Below are positions 23,695 through 34,042 of a DNA stretch of 64,000 bases, piece after piece (the first letter of the stretch is position 1; every line of letters starts with the position of its first letter). Where the stretch lies: positions 9,344,763 through 9,408,762 of the forward strand of contig JAPTYO010000007.1 of the NCBI GenBank assembly GCA_036873135.1. The letters are read 5' to 3'. The notes beneath the pieces were generated by a model that did no database searches, had not been told where the DNA came from, and saw only the letters and a list, made by a program, of their open reading frames with translations. The stretch is from Clarkia xantiana subsp. parviflora (Eukaryota; Streptophyta; Magnoliopsida; Myrtales; Onagraceae). Position numbers and translations under genes: made by a program.

Positions 23695-23960
23695 ATAGAT
23701 TATGGACGCCCACGTCTCTTATATGTAGCAGAGAGCTCCAAGCAATGCATCAAATAAATCCTTAGCAGCATTAAGATCATCAGCTTCTATAAAGTCTGAC
23801 ACGACGAGACATCATCACTTTCAAGCATAATAAACATGAACACCTCCATTGCCTTCCTCATTACTCCACTTTTCATTCAACTTCATCTAGCATTTCGTCA
23901 AACACCTAAGTGCATCTTTCAGATGACTACATTTGAAACACGCCTGCAAAATTAGCTAGG
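23695..23960 (-). pseudogene. Probable PPR-repeat pseudogene fragment
   Basis: Translation of the minus strand gives pentatricopeptide-like pieces split by frameshifts and stops: KCSHLKDALR, then after a one-base shift VFDEMLDEVE, then KAMEVF-IMLESDD-SSCQTL and further on ADDLNAAKDLFDAL. The order and spacing resemble PPR repeats of an organellar RNA-binding protein. It is too short and broken to be functional. The assignment rests on motif resemblance alone. Confidence 0.45.
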
Positions 23961-24281
23961 CAGTTTCCAACTATAATAGTCGAACATATGATTCCTCTTT
24001 TTAGCAAGAGATGGTGAATCTGTGTGGTCTACCGTATATATCACTGAGGTCATGGCATGTTTTGTGCAAAATCAATGGCACTCCTACCCCTCACACTCAA
24101 AATAATACACTGGAAAGGAAAAAATATATATATAATAAGGAAAAATCCAATAGCAAAGGGAACACCAATAACGATCAGATTCTGAACATCACACTATATG
24201 AGATCGACATACGTTTATATATCTCAAGTCCTCCATGTACATTCTGGGTTGAAGAGGTATCTAGCTTAGACAGAGAACCCA

Positions 24282-24901
24282 TCAGGCACTTGAGGATGAT
24301 GATGATGTTTTGGTAGCAAGATGGATGAGTGCTCGTCGGTGATAAACCATTCGAAGCTTCTTGTACTTCTGTACAAATACACCGAACTCAACCTCCCTAT
24401 CGACCAATTGCCCTTGCAGGGCTTCTGATTCTTCTTCACTCTTGTTCATTGCTTCTGCAATAATCATCACAATATAAAATCAGACAAATGTATGGATAAA
24501 ATGCGTATCCAGTGGAGCGGAAAGGAACCATATTTTAGGGTTTTATGCTAACCTTGAAGCCTCTCCAGAAGGGCTTGAGGCGACAAGCGCCTCAGAGTCT
24601 CTTCTTTTTGCCTTTCCAGCTCGGTCAGCTTCTCTTGTGCGGCTGCCAGCTCTGTTGTTCGGATTATACGGCACTGCCAAACCCGCAAACAAAATTAGAG
24701 GGGTAAAAAACTCATTCTCAAGTAGTAGAGGGTGCATCAGGAGCATGACTGAAAGTGAAAAAGGTTGCAAATGCTTTATTTACCTGATTCCTGAGCTCCA
24801 TTATCTGGGGTTCCTTCTCGAGGTTATCCCCTGATTCATAATAAAGAGAAACATAGATTCAAATACTATTCTTGTTTTGGCCAATAACCACTATTCTTGT
24901 G

Positions 24902-24990
<89 letters not shown>

Positions 24991-26475
24991 TTTTAGATGA
25001 CTACTCACTGGCAAGCTGCAGGGTTTCCCTTCGGAGCTCGTCTCTCAGCTGCCAAATTGTTGTAAAAAAAGAATATCATCGATACAGAGCAATGGAAGCA
25101 TTTTTGTTTTTTGCACAGGACTAGTCTTAGCTACGTTGGTTGTTTAAGCATTTCATTCCTCTACTTGAACTTTTACTCTTATTTTACACATATTCCTATT
25201 TTAAAAACTCATACTTGAGCATTATGTATTTTAAATGATTTAGCTTCCTGATTTAATAGATTAACTTCATAATCTACTATTTAAGATGATTATCAAACCA
25301 GCAGGAAGAGAGCACGAAGAACCAGGCTTCTTACAAACAAATTGCAACTTACATTGTTTTGTGTTTTGACTTGATCGAGCGAAAGTAAGAACTGCTGGTA
25401 AGCATCCTTGTCCGACAGAAGCTTTCGCAACTCGTCAACACTAAAGAGATAGAGGAAAAAGTAAGCAACCGTAATCGCTTAGATTTTCTAAGCTACCCCA
25501 TCTGATCATGAAAACCTTCTAAGATTTGCTATCACAAAGGAAGTGCATTTCTATGATAGCCAATAAGAACAAGTTTGGACAACAAAAACGACGTAAAAGT
25601 TGAAATCTACCTTTTATCCTTCAAGTGATTGATTATACCAGCGGCTTCAGCAGGAGAAACATGCGAGATGGAATGTGAAGCAAGATGAAAGTTGCCAGAA
25701 GAGCTGCTACCAGGTGTTGATGGGCGGGAATTACTCGGGGAGCTAAGAACTGATGGAGGGTACCATGACTGTGAACTGTTTTCCTCTGGACGTGGCTGTG
25801 GTTGTGGCTCTTGGGATCCCCTGCAAAAGCAAAAGCATAGCAGCTAAAGAGCCCGAAGATCAACTATATCACTGATGAAAATCCATCACCGGCCAATTAA
25901 ATACAAGCTATCATTATTATTACATAATTAAATACTTTCTATATGTAAACAGCTTAGAAATGATCCATGATCAGCCAAAGTAATAAACTTAAGCTGCCAG
26001 GAATCGACATAGAATATGAATAAAACTCGTCCACAGGAAAATGATTGGGTGTATCATCTTTCATTTACTTTTGATTTATGGAAGTTAATTGTATCATATA
26101 CAACTATAAAAAAAGATTCCAGATCCTCATCCTAATCTCAATTCAATAACTTGGCTAGAGGGAAGAGTGAGGATGCCTCTACTCCCTGAATTTCTTGAGA
26201 GGCTGTGCTCGAGGTAGACAATTTTTCAGACCTAGTCCTCACTTTTCTCATCCACAGAAATTGCTTGTCCTTTCTCAGTTTTAGACTCCTTAGTATTTCT
26301 AACAATTGAATGATTATGTCGTCTACTCGTTCAATACCGAAACTTTCAGCCATAAAACCACAAGTAATGCCTATACAATCAGCAATTGCATCCATGAATC
26401 AGTCAAATGATCCCAATGATCGTGAATCATTGTAACTGCTAAATAATGAAGGATATCATACCAGAACTTGAACAT
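24282..26475 (-). CDS. VPS37: VPS37, ESCRT-I subunit, 7 exons, 230 aa
   Basis: Component of ESCRT-I, which binds ubiquitinated cargo on endosomes with VPS23 and VPS28 for sorting into multivesicular bodies. Exons (minus): 26475-26462, 25820-25611, 25440-25353, 25048-25009, 24830-24784, 24673-24553, 24454-24282, totalling 693 nt. The first coding exon is only 14 nt (MFKF plus two bases of W); the join restores W-G-S, matching the plant VPS37 N-terminus. Residues 5-60 are Ser/Pro/Gln-rich and disordered. The Mod(r) coiled-coil domain follows, with SPAEAAGII, ELRKLLSDKDAYQQFL, RDNLEKEPQIMELRNQ, CRIIRTTELAAAQEKL and the C-terminal FVQKYKKLR-YHRRALIHLA. Length is close to plant homologues. Intron 4 holds an ~80-bp (TA) run. 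The 5' UTR should lie between 26475 and about 26760. Confidence 0.95.
24905..24985. repeat. (TA)n microsatellite in VPS37 intron 4
   Basis: About 80 bp of uninterrupted alternating TA within a 178-bp intron, ending about 24 bp from the splice donor at 25008. Confidence 0.95.
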
Positions 26476-27885
26476 GGTTGCGGAGAATGCTTCCTTACGA
26501 CTAGTCCAGATGATAACAAACGGCAGACGAATAACACCGAAGACGCAGAAGAATCAGCAGTCGGCAAGGAAGCAAAGCAGCTGCAGCGACCAAGACGTGG
26601 CGGAGATCGGAGAATCTCAAATTTCTGTACAACAGTCTCCTCCGATTGCTGTAATACTTTGCGCGTAGAGCTCCGCGCCGGTGATGGTTCAGGTATTAAG
26701 CGGTGACTTCGTGGCGATCTGCAATTGCGGAGAAGGTCTACGGGGAGCGCGCGCGGAAGAATCCCAGACCCACCCAGCTTACATTAGGGGGTGTTTGGAT
26801 AGGTGTAATTTGAGATTTACATCCTACAAAATAACAATATACAATTATACATTATATTATGTTCAAACTTTCTATATTGTAATGTAACGTGAGATTACAT
26901 GAAAAAATGTAATGTGAAAGTACATTAAAAATATGTAATGTAAAATTATGTTTAATATTACGGAGTTTTTTTTTTTAGAGTCAATAATTTATCTATTATA
27001 GATATGTACTTTTTTTTTTTATTTATAAATTGTCTCGATAAGAATTATCTTGAGAGTTCTTTTATTGAGTTCCAACAAGTGGTATCAGAGTCGATAGTTC
27101 GATCGGAAGAATGCATAGTTTGGTGAATCTCATGGATGGGGTAGTGATGCATAGAGACGCGTGCGTAGAGCATACAATGAATGAATCCATGCATATATCG
27201 TTTAGCAGGTGCAAAGCAGGTTGTTGGGTCAGTGTATGACTCGATGACGTGGTGCAACTTTTGGTAGTTTACGAGCAAGATTATAGGGCATACATATTAA
27301 CATTTAGAAGTGCTATGTGATTAGTATTATGATCAAGACGAGCTTTGTTTAAGAGAGGCTGAAGGAAGTAATATATTCATAGATTAAACCTTATCTCTTA
27401 TCTTTATTAGTTTGTTAGAATAAACACGTATAATTCAACATGAGTTAAGTTATATGATTTCAAACAATTATTTAGGTGATAAGTTATTTATATGTTATAA
27501 TGAGTTTGTATGAGTCTTTATAAACTGTTTAATTATCTCGAGAGTTCTTTTAACAGTTATATATATATATATATAATAGAATATTATATATAATTCAACT
27601 TCCAAATATTCCAATTAATTAATAAGCTATACATTTTCTTCTAACATATTTTCTCTGGCGAGAAGCATATTTTTTGCTTCTTAGAAAAGAAGAACAACAA
27701 AAAGAAATTGATTCGGTGAGCAAAATAGAATGACTATCAAATCAAAATAGAAAAAGAGAATGGCAAAAAAAAAGTGAAGCGCATACAAGTTACAACGTGA
27801 CCAATGCATTTATTAAAAAAAAATGTTCAAAAGTTTAATGAGAGGCGTTGGTACGTACGTACCTTATTCATCTATACTTCGCACA

Positions 27886-27946
<61 letters not shown>

Positions 27947-28543
27947 GATAAGAACTAATAAACTGCTATGATTAAACTAACAGTCGCTAAGATTAGTTTA
28001 AGGGGAGGATTTTCAGAAATATATTTAATTCAGACTATATTTCATAAAGGTCTTCAGCATAATTTCGATTTTTTTAGAAAGTTGAGTCTTCTCTAACCGC
28101 GCACTTCTTCTTCTGTTAAGAAGCAATCAATATAAAGTAACCCAATTCTGGGTTTTAGTTTTATTGAAAATATAATACTAGCAAGCTAGCTATAATTTAT
28201 TAATTTATTGTGAATGTGTATTTTCATTATTATTATTATAACTAAAATGAATTGGTAGATAATGTTCCTTCTTAAGTTTGAAGGCTCGTCACTGAAATAT
28301 TTATATTTTCTGTAACTTGTAAGCAAACAATCCCCTTAAAGCAATAATAATAATAATAATCATCGTCATCATACAAACTGTTGTATTGCTACCACCAGCA
28401 CCATAATTATTTCATTTCTTGCCTTCCAAGCCAATCAAAATATACAGTACCTTCATCTATCTATCCACATATATGCCTTTCAGTCGAATATAACCCCGAA
28501 AATTGAGTTATATTGTATCCTTCCAAATTGATTAATTTCACCA
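26476..28543. other. Spacer between VPS37 and pectinesterase with repeat remnants
   Basis: Upstream of VPS37 the first ~280 bp is GC-richer and is probably promoter and 5' UTR. From 26788 a ggggtgtttggatagg phrase resembles the start of a DNA-transposon terminal repeat, but no partner end was found. A copia-type primer-site remnant lies at 27072-27090 and a (TA) run at 27892-27941. No gene is seen. Confidence 0.5.
27040..27110 (+). mobile_element. Ty1/copia LTR retrotransposon remnant (primer-binding site)
   Basis: A stretch ending ccaaca is followed three bases later by TGGTATCAGAG (27080-27090), the complement of plant initiator tRNA-Met used as primer by copia elements. The words 'gagagttctttta' near the LTR end recur at about 27540. 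No coding part remains. Confidence 0.45.
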
Positions 28544-30826
28544 ATGGGAGCAAGAACAAGCACCATCAAGAGAAGTGGTATCTTCTTCTGGGTGTGTGCC
28601 TTCTCCATTGCTCTCTTCTCCATCATTTTCCGTAACCCGAATTTTTTCTGGCAGAATTGGGTTGAAGAGTTGATGGTGTCTGTCTCTCCAGTGGGAGTAA
28701 TTACAAAGTATAATGTAGTTGTTGGGTGTGATGATGATAACAAATGGGAAGACACAAAGCTTAAGCTGTTGCATCACTATCAAGTGTCACTAGTGTTGAC
28801 AGTGGACCTCCACGGCTGCGGAAACTACAGCAGCGTGCAGAAGGCCGTGGATGCGGTTCCCGATTTCAGCCCTTCGAGGACCCTCATTTTGATTAGTTCC
28901 GGCACTTACAGGTAGGTATATGCATAAGCTACATCTTTGGATGTTGACAAATACCTGGTGTAGTTTACACTTTTAACGACGGTTTAGAAATTACTTGACT
29001 TATTATTAGATTTTTTAAAATTTAATAAAGATTTCAAATTAAAGTATAATTTTTTTATAAATTATTTTTTAGAATTAATAAAAATTTCAAATTAAAATTA
29101 AAGCCTCCACTGATATATATTAGCGTTTGGCTACAATACATTCGACTGGATTTATAGATTTGTCAAATTTACAACAATTGAATCATGTACATTGAGATTT
29201 GTGCAACGCATGCACTAACTTCATTAATGTAACTCCACTAATAGCCTAATATAGTCAACTGGTCAGTCTGTTAAGTCCAGTTCTACTCATTTCCTCATAT
29301 GCCTAAAGCAGTGGAGGGGGCAAATGTAAATAATAAAGGGTCTTTTTGGTACCATATGTTTATACAAATTACACTGTTCATACCATGAGTATTTTTTTGT
29401 ACCGAATTGGTACCATATGTTTCCAAACCTTACTGTTTTGGTACTTCCGTTACCATTCCGTCAAAAACGGCAGTTAAATGGCATGTGTCATGCACGTGAG
29501 CAGCCCAAAACTTTCAATTTTGTTACAATTTAGTCCATCTGATACATCCCTAACTTTTATTTTGTTCAATTTAGTCCTAAAATTTCAAAACCAAACCATT
29601 TTCCTAAATTGACCTAGCCGGACCTAACCATGGGCTAGATCCGACCCTGGGTCGGGGTCACCGGACTCAGGCGACCCTGACCCACGGTCAGACCTAGCCC
29701 TAGGCTAGGTCCGGCTAGGTCAATTAGGACCTAGCCCCAAGCCCATGGCTAGGTCCCGCTGGGTCAATTTGGAAAAATGGTTTGGTTTTGAAATTTTAGG
29801 ACTAAATTGAACAAAATAAAAGTTAGGGATGTATTAGATGGACTAAATTGTAACAAAATTGAAAGTTTTGGGCTGCTCACGTGCATGGGACATGCCATTT
29901 AACTGACGTTTTTGACGGAATGGTAACGGAAGTACCAAAACAGTAAGGTTTGGAAACATATGGTACCAATTCGGTACAAAAAAATACTAATGGTATGAAC
30001 AGTGTAATTTTTGCAAACATGTGGTACCAAAATGACCCTTAATCCAATAATAAATGACCAAACAGAGAGTAAAAAAAAAATTGATGGGTCAATTGCCTTC
30101 TCGTCCCATAGTGACTTCGTTCCTGCATGAGAGCAATCTCGATCTTAATCACTAAACTGCCACGATACTGATAAATTAGTTTTTACTAACAAAATTCGGG
30201 TCATATGTTTCCTAAAAAGACATTCCCATTAATTAGGATATGTTATTGATTGAATGTCGTAAAAGTAAATATATAACCTTATTATAATGGGGAGTGTAGA
30301 GAGAAGGTGGTGGTAAATGAAAGCAAAGAAAACCTAATTGTTCAAGGAGAAGGGTATCTTACCACTACCATTGCATGGAATGACACCTCCAACTCCACCG
30401 GAGGGACCTTCTACAGCTCTTCCGTCGCCGTTTTCTCTCCTAACTTCACTGCTTACAATATCAGCTTTCAGGTACGATTTATCAACATCATCGATGATAT
30501 TGGAATAGAAGTCATTTTTTCAATCCATTGAGCGAGACTTAATTGATCATATATATCCTGCATTTAAGAATACAGCGCCGGAGCCACAGCCAGGGGACGA
30601 AGGAGGGCAAGGAGTTGCACTTCGAATATCTGCGGATGCTGCCGTGTTTTACGGGTGCGGCTTTTACGGAGCTCAGGACACCCTCCATGACGATCAAGGC
30701 AGGCATTATTTCAAGGACTGCTTCATCCAAGGATCCATTGATTTTATTTTTGGAAATGCAAGATCACTCTATGAGGTATTAATTAACTTATACGTACATA
30801 ATATATATTAATTTGAGTTGGCCTAA

Positions 30827-30882
<56 letters not shown>

Positions 30883-31430
30883 TGCACCATAAAGTCGATT
30901 GCGAAAGAGACGTCGTCCGAGAAGGTGATCAGTGGGTCCATCACGGCTCAAGCGAGAGGGTCGAAAGGCGAGGACACAGGGTTTTCGTTTGTAGGGTGCA
31001 GCGTTTCCGGTAGTGGTAGAGTGTGGCTTGGACGTGCATGGAATTCATATGCCACCGTCGTCTTCTCGAGGACCTACATGTCTGACGTCGTTTCTCCGGA
31101 TGGATGGAATGACTGGAATGACCCTACAAGAGATCAGTATGTACACTAATTAAATATGTATATGATGATTAACTAATTAGCATTAACTAATGATCGATCT
31201 GCTTCGTTTTGGAATATTGGTAATTCAGGACAGTGTTATTCGGAGAGTACAAGTGCACAGGACAAGGAGCAGATTACGGCAACCGGGTTCCTTACGCAAA
31301 GCAGCTCAAGGAGAGTGAAGCGGCTCGGTTCTTGGATGTCAGCTTCATCGACGGAACCGAATGGCTTCCCAATATGGCTTCATATCACATAGAACCCAAT
31401 GTAATCACCGCTCCAATTCATAACAACTAG
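28544..31430 (+). CDS. Pectinesterase (pectin methylesterase, CE8), 5 exons, 401 aa
   Basis: Cell-wall enzyme that removes methyl esters from homogalacturonan. Exons: 28544-28911, 30300-30471, 30569-30775, 30880-31136, 31229-31430, totalling 1206 nt. A hydrophobic stretch at about residues 13-30 is a signal peptide or anchor. There is no PMEI pro-domain; the catalytic domain begins at about residue 88. Expected active-site residues are present: Q194 in QGVAL, Q216 and D217 in AQDTL, D238 in DFIFG and R301 in LGRAW. GTYREK is split by intron 1. The common LGRPW is LGRAW, as in the pectinesterase subgroup without pro-region. The ATG at 28544 is the first in frame before the hydrophobic segment. 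The 1388-bp intron 1 contains a 703-bp foldback element; intron 3 is half (TA) repeat. No lesion is seen. Members of this subgroup are not always shown to be active. Confidence 0.95.
29337..30039. mobile_element. Long foldback DNA element (MITE-like) in pectinesterase intron 1
   Basis: The two halves are near-perfect reverse complements (arms of about 330 bp) starting AGGGTC and ending GACCCT, with TAA on both sides (29334-29336, 30040-30042) as a possible 3-bp target duplication. The centre is a GC-rich nest of ctaggtccggctaggtc words. No transposase is encoded. A truncated relative lies in a pectate lyase intron (about 45109-45530). The 3-bp TAA would fit PIF/Harbinger, but the superfamily is not certain. 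Confidence 0.85.
30831..30878. repeat. (TA)n microsatellite forming the 3' end of pectinesterase intron 3
   Basis: About 48 bp of TA repeat runs directly into the TATAG splice acceptor at 30878-30879, leaving no normal pyrimidine tract. The intron is only 104 bp. Confidence 0.9.
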
Positions 31431-31586
31431 GTTAATTCCATTTGCTCCAATAATGATGCTCCATTAATAACACATAAAAATCGATACATGTCGGCCGGCA
31501 GAACACATAAATACATCGTTCTTCCTTGCACACCAAAATGATAAGTTGTGCTCCTCAATCATCACACTGAACTAGCAAAGCCATCA

Positions 31587-33552
31587 TCAACCTTGCATCT
31601 GTTGACCGGGAAAGCCGTGGGGAGGTGGTGGTGGCATTGATGGCCTAAAACTTGCTCCCCCATTGGACATGGGAGGTGGTGGTGGTGGCGGTAAAGATCC
31701 CATCGGAGGTGGCACTCCCTGAGGTGGGGGTGGTGGCAGTGGTGGTGCCTGAGATGGGGGTCTTGGTGGGACCCCCGGAGCTGAGGCTCCATTAGGTGCA
31801 GGTGGAGGAGGTTGGGGCTTGTTTGCCTCTGGTGGTTTTGTCTTGAAATACAACTGCAACTGCAATTCAAGGTCACATTAGAACAAAATGTTAAACATCC
31901 AAATAACTTGAAGGATATTGAACTAACCGTGAACATTTTGGAGTCGGGATCCCAATGCGAAAAGAACTTAGGGGTAGACTTGTCAATCTCTGTGCTGGGA
32001 ACCTGAAAAAAGGGAGATAATTCATTCATGAATAGTATTTGGCCGCAAATCTTTCAAAGAGTAATTCTTTTCATGAGCATTACCTTGAAGGCTATGATCT
32101 CGTATGGCTCTGCAGCAAAGAGAAGATACTGATAGTTCTTGTCAAATGGCTGGAGCTTCTGCAAATACAAGAAAAGAACATCGGACATGTAAGTAGCTGC
32201 ATAATTGCAAGCAGCAGCACGAAATACCCAACTGAGGACCATTAAAGAGCTAACCTGCTCATATGACGACATAAACCGGTGCCTAGGCTTCGAAAGATCT
32301 TCTATCTCAGGATACTCAATCTGCAATACATAAGGTCCTTAGCCAAGTTCACGATAAATCTAACACAACACAACACCGTGCAGGCACAAAAACACAACGA
32401 ACTATGAAGCACAAATTAGCAAAATATTACAACAACTTGACAATATCGGGCTTGATTTAGGACAGCTATTTATCAACATAAATCAAATTCAGAAACAATA
32501 AGAAATAGGAGAAGCAACAAACACACAGAATCCCGAGCTTCATTCTGAGTACGGAATTATTGTTATGATATACAGAAAGCAGCTAAGTTGCTGAATTCCT
32601 CTAAAACAGAGGAAGATAAAACACCTGAAAGAGAAGGGATCTTTGTTTTGTGTCTGGGTCAAACTGTTTGGTCACCCGGTACCCAGGCCTCCCAATTTTA
32701 ACTGCGGCAAGATTGCAATAAGATTATTAGTGTATGCATTCACCAACAAAAATCATCAGAAACTACTTCAACTTTACAGAAGAAAAAACACCCTATAACA
32801 CAATGCTACATCGGTAGGAAACACAAATTAGGCAGCTGATTCATAAACATTAAATCTTCAAATAGTTCACGCTCCATGCAATTTAATAGTTAACACTACC
32901 ATTGCTTGATTCATACCAATTTCATTTAAGTCTACAGTTTGAAACAGCTTAAAATCCTAACAATTATACCATCTGATCCCGGTCTACCATTCATATTTTC
33001 GATTACTAAAGTCATGTGTCTCTCTATATACACCATATATGCAGAACTTTCCTGCTTCAGCACCTCAAAGATCACTTAGAAACTCAAAACCCTAGTACCT
33101 AGGCCCTAGATGTTGCAATTCTCATAATGTAAGATAAATTCAATACCTGTCTTGCGAACATTGACCTTTCTCTTGTTTGGCTGAGGCTGGGCGGGAGCAT
33201 CCTTGGCCTCACGCGCGGCCCTCTTGGCCAGATTAGTCTGATGCCTCTTCCCCTGGGTGTGCGCCAAGTAATTACCCTCATTGTTGTGAAGAGTTAAACA
33301 CAGCTTACACTCATAGCTGCGTGAACGAAGAAGTTAACCAACACCTAATACCAAAAACCCTAAATCGACCAATCCTACTGTAAGTAAATAGAAAGAGTAC
33401 CTGCCGAGATGATTGCGCATGAAGTAGGGATCTTTAGCGAGGTCGATGGTCTCAAGAGCCAGCCTGCGGAGGCGCTCCCTGCGGTCGATGGCGTCATTCT
33501 GGGCGGATGCGGCACCTCCGCTGCCAGGTTTCGAACCCCACTCTCGATCCAT
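31587..33552 (-). CDS. SF3A2: Splicing factor 3A subunit 2 (SF3a66), 7 exons, 295 aa
   Basis: Subunit of SF3a, part of U2 snRNP, needed for branch-site recognition and prespliceosome assembly in the nucleus. Exons (minus): 33552-33401, 33316-33147, 32701-32625, 32320-32255, 32158-32084, 32002-31928, 31859-31587, totalling 888 nt. The N-terminus MDREWGSKPGSGG is family-typical. A matrin-type C2H2 zinc finger spans residues 52-76 (C54, C57, H70, H76). The conserved stretches KIGRPGYRVTKQ, QIEYPEI, YQYLLFAAEPYE and FFSHWDPDSKMF follow in order. The last ~80 residues are proline-rich. The start is the only sensible ATG before the conserved N-terminus. It is divergent from the galactosyltransferase with 490 bp between the two ATGs. 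Length is in the normal range for plants. Confidence 0.97.
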
Positions 33553-33640
33553 AACTTTTCCACTCGCGCCACTAGTTGTCTGCTACGGACGGTCACGAAA
33601 ATCCACAGAGCGGGACGGAGGTTGTGTAGAAAAAGGTACG

Positions 33641-33719
33641 GCTTTGAACAACAGGCAGAATTCGGGCTTTGAACAACAGGCAGAATTCGGGCTTTGAATC
33701 GAAGGAGGGTTATGGCCCA
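33641..33719 (-). promoter_or_regulatory. SF3A2 upstream region: 25-bp tandem repeat and site II-like motif
   Basis: A 25-bp phrase starting gctttgaacaacagg begins at 33641, 33666 and (partly) 33691. Next to it, on the minus strand, is TGGGCC (33719-33714), the core of site II elements common upstream of plant housekeeping and translation genes. No TATA box is seen for SF3A2. Confidence 0.4.
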
Positions 33720-33906
33720 AAAATCCACGGAGTAACGTATGTAACATAATAATTATTAAAGTAAATATTTCGCTAACTGTTGATATATTTAATAATTCAG
33801 TTCAACATGATTATTAATAATAAATATAGTTATGGAGTTACTGGATTTTATTTATTATTTCTGTAGATGAAATGAATCCAGTTTCTCTGTTATAGTCGAA
33901 GGCCAA

Positions 33907-33914
33907 TATAAATA
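33907..33914 (+). promoter_or_regulatory. Candidate TATA box of the galactosyltransferase
   Basis: TATAAATA lies 129 bp before the ATG at 34043, a good distance for a plant core promoter. Identification is by motif and position only. Confidence 0.5.
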
Positions 33915-34042
33915 AACCAAAAAGAGGGTGTAGCCAATTGTAGAAGTTGTTCTTTCCAGGTAGCTAGCTAACTTTAGATTTGTTTGTTTCAAAACAAGAA
34001 TAATAATAGTGTTGAGATGCCAAAGTAATAAAAAGAGCGAAA

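Noticed and set aside
27080..27090. Possible tRNA fragment
   Set aside because: TGGTATCAGAG after an LTR-like ccaaca end is a copia primer site; no cloverleaf is present.
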